Source: Solen grandis (taxonomy: Eukaryota > Mollusca > Bivalvia > Adapedonta > Solenidae). Taken from it: a stretch of 64,000 bases of DNA. This document shows positions 57,786-64,000 of this stretch, piece after piece. Position numbers and translations under genes: made by a program. The notes under the pieces are model-generated. The model saw only the letters and a program-made list of their open reading frames with translations, was not told the DNA's origin and ran no database searches. Location of the stretch: NCBI GenBank assembly GCA_021229015.1, contig CM037789.1, positions 38,365,581-38,429,580 on the forward strand. The letters run 5' to 3'. Position 1 is the first letter of the stretch. Each line of letters begins with the position of its first letter.

Positions 57786-58124
57786 AAAATAGGAGCAGGA
57801 GCGGGGAGCAGTGGTCCAGTGGTAGGACACGCGCTTCGGGATCGAGGGGTCCCGGGTTCGAGTCCTGCCAAGGACATTTCTAATTTTCTTGAACAAGAAA
57901 TTTATCCCGCATTGTTTCACTTCACCCAGGTGTAAATGGGTACCTGAGGAGGGCGGTATAATTCCGTGGCGCCATGGTGTGGGCTGCCATAAACGGAGTG
58001 AAATACTCCCCAGGGAGATCGATAGATAGATACAAGTAGCCCGATAACCAGGGGTAAAAGCTGTAAAGTCGGTGAACGTGCCCAAGGCATGAAACTTAGA
58101 CTGTAAAATACATTTACTTTTTAC
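57786..58124 (+). mobile_element. tRNA-derived SINE with conserved 'taaatgggtacctg' core
   Basis: The head has an A box (tggtccagtgg) and a B box (gggttcgagtcc). The central region 'cacccaggtgtaaatggg' plus 'tacctg' is a word shared by SINE families of many marine invertebrates. I believe this is the MetaSINE-type central domain, but recall is uncertain. The 3' part is 'aacttagactgtaaaat' and 'acatttactttttac'. It sits inside the minisatellite, which resumes at about 58125. Confidence 0.85.
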
Positions 58125-58375
58125 TTTTTTTAAACACTTCATTATTTTATTTGTTCTCATCATGTTGTTGTGTACATTCCCTATTTCATTATGTAAACAC
58201 TTCAATGTGTTATGTGTACTCATTGTGTTATGTGTATTCCCCGTTTCGTTATGTAAACACTTAATTGTTATTTGTATTGATCATTATGGTATGTGTACAA
58301 ATCATTTTGTTATGCGCATACTTCATTACATTGTGTGCATCATCTTTATGCCAAACAATATTATTATGACGGAAT
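58125..58375. repeat. Degenerate ~25-bp minisatellite, right part
   Basis: Same unit style as 57530-57785 ('tttcgttatgtaaacactt', 'gttatgtgtact'). Confidence 0.75.
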
Positions 58376-58395
58376 ATTTTGTTCGAGTAATTTGT

Positions 58396-58650
58396 TGTTG
58401 TTGTATTGTTGTATTGGGGTTTACCGTCGCTGCGAAAGTATTTCAATCATGTAGCGACGTCCAGCTAATTACAGGTATAGGAAGACCCCTAGTACACAGA
58501 GGTACCCGGGTCGAACCACCTACCTACCACAAGCCAGTTGGAAGGCTTCCTCACATGAAAAATCCGAAGTCCCTAAAGGGATTTGAACAGCGTTGAGGGG
58601 CTGAGAGATTTGTAGTCCACGACTGTAACCGCTCGGCCACGGCGGCACCC
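58396..58650 (-). mobile_element. Full-length tRNA-derived SINE with 13-bp target-site duplication
   Basis: From 58650 leftwards the minus strand gives an A box (tggccgagcgg, exact consensus) and a B box (gttcaaatccc, near consensus). It continues 'gacttcggatttttcatg', 'gtaggtggttcgacccggg' and a 'caacaatacaacaacaac' tail. Perfect flanking repeats 'tcgagtaatttgt' lie at 58383-58395 and 58651-58663. The intact promoter suggests a young copy. The 43383-43526 copy is a truncated relative, and 2771-2937 shares the head. Confidence 0.93.
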
Positions 58651-58663
58651 TCGAGTAATTTGT

Positions 58664-60600
58664 ATTTACGACAGAGACAAAAATGGCGGCAAAGTTGGGG
58701 AAAGTGTAAATTGCAGCCCCTTCGGCCCCAGTATAAAGGGTCATGGGCCCATATAAATTAAATGTTATATTTCCTTCTTAAGTAATTTTTATGCTCCATA
58801 TTAGAAATAGAGATACCAAGATATTAAAAAATCTTACTGCATTGTATGCTACGTACGGTTGTTATTTTTGGGAAACGCAGTCCCAACATTGTACATGTAC
58901 GTTGGAAAGATCGTGGATTCATTTTTCAAAGTATGTAACAATATGCGGATTAAATTGATGTAAAATCAATTGATATCAACAGTAAAAAATACACTTTAAA
59001 TCTACCCACGTCTCATTACCAACTGCTATTTCACAAAGTCAATTTTCAAAGAGTTATACGAGATTTATGACATTTCTTCTTCGAACATGTTCCATGTTAC
59101 TCACTTTATCTGGCATTTTTTCCTAAAGGTATTAAGTCGTGATTTCTGTTGAATTGCATGTACATGTATATACAACAGTGCGAGGGCCACGGTTTTTAAA
59201 TGCCAGACATCAGACTTAAATAAATAACGCAAAAAATGAATCAGATAATTTCATTTGTTGGGCCGCGATTCCCAATTGTCATTGTTTAATAATAACCGCA
59301 CGTAACATATACAATACCATGAGATTTTGTTTATTATCAGGAAAGTTGAAATAAATAAGCTCCACTTCTAACATAAGACATAAATATAGAACTACCAAAA
59401 AAAAAATGAATATTAAAATGACAAAGCCCAATGCCACATTCACCATTACACTTCATACTTGGGCCGCTGGGGCTGCCATTTACACTTTGCCCAAGGTAAC
59501 AATCCATGAAATGATTGACATTGAAAAGATCCGTCATCACAGTTGAATTGCTTACTTACAAACAGTGTCCAGTACACTAGTTCTTGACCCAATAAATCCA
59601 TTTACCTGTTCTCCTGTGTTTATACAGCAGCTATCCAACGAATAGTTACCCAAGCACAATCAATTTTCACCTGTTTGAGAGCTTTAGCAGACAAATTTTC
59701 TTGTTATTTATGATAACTCCAGCATGAAAAATGTCCCACTCCATTATGATATATATCTTTATTTCCTCCAATATTGAAGATTATAAACATTGATATAAAC
59801 ATGAAGCACAAACATGTGATACAAACATCAAGCACAAACAAATCGAAAAACTACCTATATATTGATATGTACATGTATATACAGCTAACTGACATACAAC
59901 TAGTTACTACAATACTACTTGCTTACATGAATTATTATATACCATCCAATATAACGATAAGAATGAATAAAGATTAGAGAATAATACCTATCATTTATAT
60001 ACGTTTATAACGTTAATTGTGACACAATTAAAGGGATAATAGAAAAATACTCAGACTAAAATTGATAAAAATAAGGGACGAAGATAGAGAAACTATTCAA
60101 AATATTATATGAATGGCTTAAGTTTTGAAGAGGGGGAAGGCAGATGTATTTAGGCAATTGGGCATAAATCCATTTAATCCCCGGGCCATGAAACGTGAAT
60201 TTACTAAAATGTAAATGTAAGTGTAAATGTATATTGCTAAACACCACATTTAAATTGTCGAAAAAAATAAAAAGGAAAACAGCATAGCCAATAAAAGAAG
60301 AAGCAGCAGCAACCTACTCTTATTCTTTTTGTGTTGAAGCAAGTAATGGCATAGAAATCATAATAACTAAGCAAATACATATAAACAAAACACATGTAAT
60401 CGCAGCACTATAAATAAATCACAAAATTACATGCATTTAAGCAAATTCAACATGCACACAGCACAAGAGTAGAAAATTGCATAGTTTAAAAAAAAAACAA
60501 AAAAAACATTTTAATTAGTTTTGTGTTGTTTAAGCAAGACATGACAGAATTTGTACATTGTGCCCAGAAACTTGCTATAATTTTCTTGCAAAATATCAAG
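58664..60600. other. AT-rich non-coding stretch
   Basis: A CpG-bearing segment with 'aaaatggcggcaaag' (YY1-like, 58681) lies next to the SINE, but only eight codons follow its ATG. Nothing else recognised. Confidence 0.4.
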
Positions 60601-63010
60601 TAAGACTGGACAAGTCACAAATATGACTTTATTTTAGCATAAATGTTATCTAAAGCATGTAATTAAGCATGAGAAATACAATATAAGAGGTTCCAATTGC
60701 TTTAAAACCATTTTTTATGAAGAAAAAAATCATACTCGAATAAGGAACTGGTTCCTTATTCCTTATTCAAACGCGAATAAGGAACAGTAAAATTGGCAGA
60801 TGCACATGACTGTATTTTAGCATAAATATGATCTAAATAATATAATTAAGCATGAGAAATACTATATAAAAGGTTCTAAGTGCATAAAAACCATTTTTAT
60901 GAAAATAAATGCATAAGTCGAATAAGGAATAAGGAACTGGTTCCTTATGCCTTATCTAAACTCGAAAAAGGAACAGAAAAATTGACAGACGCATCGGATT
61001 CAATCTTAGCATTTATCTAATCTACATAATGTGATAAATCATGTGTAGTAGTGTATATGCGTTTGAAATGCATAAGATCCCTTTTAAAACTAAAATATAT
61101 AAGTCGAATAAGGAACAAGGAACTGGTTATTATGTTCGATATTATTATCTCGATTTCACCATGCCGGCCGATTTCCAAAACTCTGGCACGCTTGTTGGGC
61201 ACCGGTTCAAATCTGATATTTAAATCGTTTTTTTTTACTTGTCTTACGGTCATAACCTCCTGATGAAAAGGTAAGAATATGTTTTTATGATATTGTCATT
61301 AAATAATATCTTTTATACTTTATCCTTTATTTCCATGTAAATGAATTTAACAAACATATAAACAAACAATACAAAGAGAAAAGACTTGTTACATATATAA
61401 ATCGATATCCTTGGTAAATATGAGTACTGTCACGGAAAAAAACGTTCTTGTGTGTGTGTGTGTTAAACCTATAGTAAAAAGTACATCAAAAACTTTACCC
61501 GTATTAGAATAAAAATAGAATAATGGTTAAGTTGCATAATTCATATAAAGTTAACGATTTTACCCTCTCGACCATGTAGGTCCAAGTAAAATGTGTGTGT
61601 CTGTAAATGTGATCTTTGCAACAAAAACAAACTGCTGATATTATCATGATAAAAATGTTACAAAATAAATACATATATATTGTATTTTATCAATAATTTA
61701 AGGATGAAATAGAAACGATACCATACAAGTTTCACCGTTATTAAATTCCTGATAATGGAACATGTATGGCCTTTTCCATATGCGGTTGACCTTGTGTAAG
61801 TTTAAAACATCACGTTATTGTGGCATGTCACATGTCTACGACGTGAGTACTCAGTGTGGCAGCACTTTAAATTTCTCACGTAAACAATAGTCCTAATATA
61901 AAAAAACGGACTGTCATTAACATAAAACAAACATACCAACAGATAAATATTATTTAGTGATAAACTAAGAAATCACACTAAATGCTAAACAGTTAAGGAA
62001 GAAGGGCAGCCCGCTATTTCATTGAGAAGACCCTTGCTAATATTAAAACTCCGATCCATCTGCATTTTTTTCTGCTCCTTATTCGCGTTTGAATAAGAAA
62101 GAAGGAACAGTTCCTTATTCCTAATTCTTTTATACATATATTTTTAAAGCGGGTCTAATGCACTAGGAAACACATAAACACTACTACACATGCTTTATCA
62201 CATGATGTAGATTAGATTAACGCTAAAATTGAGTCCGATGCGTCAACCATTTTATCTGTTCCTTATTTGCGATTAAATAAGGAATAAAGTATCAATTTTT
62301 CCTTATTCGACTTACGAATTTATTTTTATAAGAATGGTTCTTAAGCACCTGGAACCTCATATATAGTATTTCTCATGCTTAGTTACACGCTTTAGATCAA
62401 ATTTATGCTAAAATAAAGTCATGTGCACCTGCAAATTTTTCTGTTCCTTATTCGCGTTTGAATAAGGAATAAGGAACCAGTTCCTTTTCTCCTTATTCTA
62501 CGTATGCATTTTTTTCCCATAAAAAATGGTTCTAAAGCACTTGGAACCTCTTATATAATATTTCTCATGCTTAATTACATGGTTTAGATCACATTTTTGC
62601 TAAAATAAAGTCATATGCATCTGTTAATTTTTCTGTTCCTTATTCGCGTTTGAATAAGGAATAAGGAACCAGTTCCTTATTCCTTATTCGAGGTATGCAT
62701 TTTTTTTTCATAAAAAATGGTTTTAAAGCGCTTGGAACCTCTTATATTGTATTTCTCATGCTTAATTATATTCTTTAGTTCATATTTATGCTAAAATAAA
62801 GTCATATGCATCTGCCAATTTTACTGTTCCTTATTCGCGTTTGAATAAGGAATGAATCATTCCTTATTCGACTTATGGGAACCTCTTATATAATATTTCT
62901 CATGCTTAAATACATGCTATAGATCACATTTATTTTAACAAGTCATGTGCATCTGCCACTTTTTTTTGTTCTTTATTTGTGTTTGAATAAGGAATAAGGA
63001 ACTCACTTTA
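60601..63010. mobile_element. Foldback-like element: inverted arms of ~185-bp tandem units
   Basis: The left arm (about 60601-61135) has three units of 183-189 bp in plus orientation, each with 'ttttagcataaat', 'ttaagcatgagaaata', 'aaaaccatttttatga' and a palindromic 'aataaggaactggttcctta' block. The right arm (about 62080-63010) has about five such units inverted. The innermost units of both arms share private sequence ('gacgcatcgga' and 'catgtgtagtagtgt' versus its complement), and the outer units match each other, proving true arm-to-arm inversion. The central ~950 bp (61136-62080) has no recognisable ORF. Confidence 0.85.
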
Positions 63011-63417
63011 TGCACATCACTCCATTTTGTATCATAGGCAACCATTATTCTATCGTTTGTGCACAACTCAAGATCGTAAATATTTCAGCTACAATTAACA
63101 CTATGAAAAATCTTACCATACATTCACATATGTATTTTTTTTCAATCTGAATGATTCAAGTCAGTGTATAGGTGTGTTTACGGCATGAATTTCACGATAA
63201 ATTGATGTCTCCGTAGGCTTGGTGTGTCGGTCTGATCATTATAGAACAAAATGTTTCTCAAATGACTTGAGAGTAATGATATTCACTCATTGATCGACTT
63301 TGATTAAGCATTAATGTGCGCTTTCTTGAGTTTACTTTAGCATTATCTAGTCTTACAGTGATTTAATCTTATTCACAGATTATAACATAGTTATGATATA
63401 CACTGTAATGAGAACAC
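63011..63417. other. Non-coding stretch
   Basis: Nothing recognised. Confidence 0.4.

Positions 63418-63465
<48 letters not shown>
63418..63465. repeat. (TA)n-(TG)n microsatellite
   Basis: A short TA run followed by about 17 TG units, directly before the inverted-repeat element. Confidence 0.95.
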
Positions 63466-63468
<3 letters not shown>

Positions 63469-63991
63469 GACCCTCTCTAAACCGCACGGTGCCCGGACCA
63501 ACTAAAATGTCCGGTTTTCAGAGGTGTGCGGTTTACAGAGGTTTTTGCTCTTTCAGTGCTTATTTTGCTTTATGTATGGGAATGTCAAATAAAGTTTATC
63601 ACAAAATGCATTCCACAGAATTAACATCAGAAAGAGCCGATTTACTTAACATTCATTTTGTCCGGTAACCATCAAACATTTATGAAGGAAACGAAATGAT
63701 GTGTTTGTTGACGGTTTTCTTTTTAATTAATCTCTGATTTAATTATCATACACTTCTGATGCTCATTAAGTTTGATTAACACTATTATTACTGTATTCTG
63801 TAATTGATCAATCCAGTCATTGTAAACAAGCACCGCTACTTGTATTTTTCACACATAGTGGATAAAATTACAACACCGATTAATCTCAAACCATATTACG
63901 GCCATAAACTCATAATTACAGTACTGAATTTCAAATTAATCATGCGTTTTTTTTTCTCGGACAGAAAATTTGTGTGCGGTTTACAGAGGTT
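63469..63991. mobile_element. ~520-bp element with short inverted ends (MITE-like)
   Basis: The left end 'cctctctaaaccgcac' (63472-63487) and the right end 'gtgcggtttacagagg' (63974-63989) are inverted repeats with one mismatch. Just inside the left end, 'tgtccggttttcagagg' and 'tgtgcggtttacagagg' lie in tandem (63509-63541), so the left end can form a stem with itself. The interior has no motif-bearing ORF. Class unknown; the right boundary is close to the window end. Confidence 0.65.
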
Positions 63992-64000
63992 AAAATAGGC

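Overview
The window looks like nuclear DNA from a bivalve mollusc (inferred). It is AT-rich with no operon-like gene packing. It carries many dispersed repeats of a bivalve type: 'agggccataactc' and 'ggtcaaggtcac' blocks, 'gctcaggtgagct' hairpin ends, and several tRNA-derived SINEs. It also has many minisatellites and microsatellites. I find no intact host protein gene, rRNA or functional tRNA. The only recognisable coding sequence is three broken reverse-transcriptase (RT) fragments of non-LTR retrotransposons.

The sequence is four contigs joined by three gaps of exactly 100 N: contig 1 (1-12895), contig 2 (12996-27737), contig 3 (27838-38860) and contig 4 (38961-64000). Contig 3 from about 29700 to its end repeats contig 2 from about 13060 to 19847 almost base for base. 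It stops at a gap in the middle of a repeat unit. This is best explained as an unmerged second haplotype (haplotig) scaffolded behind its partner; a true recent duplication is the alternative. The two copies differ by a 2,117-bp transposon present only in contig 3 (33148-35264, empty site at 16037-16038), by the length of a 49-bp minisatellite, and by a few repeat-unit indels.

Layout. 1-12895: a 32-bp higher-order array, SINEs, minisatellites and a perfect 22-bp hairpin at 9839-9900. 12996-22930: copy A of the duplication, then SINEs and bivalve repeats. 23235-27737: an RT pseudogene split by a 3,464-bp element (23520-26983) whose interior includes a homopolymer-rich, probably unpolished stretch. 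27838-29640: a 33-bp satellite. 29690-38860: copy B. 38961-49540: 100-bp, 36/37-bp and 48/49-bp arrays, two of them joined to RT C-terminal fragments. 49900-56060: a 235-bp inverted-repeat element, a CpG-rich promoter-like patch, a 33-bp array and a satellite of near-palindromic units. 56300-58660: SINEs, two of them in or beside a minisatellite. 60600-63010: a Foldback-like element whose inverted arms are made of ~185-bp tandem units. 63469-63991: a short element with inverted ends.

The most unusual signal is a shared design in the elements at 23520 and 33148. Both have a TA target duplication, terminal inverted repeats (TIRs) starting CAGTG, and then 100-200 bp of degenerate CpG-bearing short repeats next to each TIR. 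No transposase is visible in either. They may belong to one non-autonomous group not yet described. All calls rest on reading the sequence alone; copy counts and similarity statements are visual estimates.
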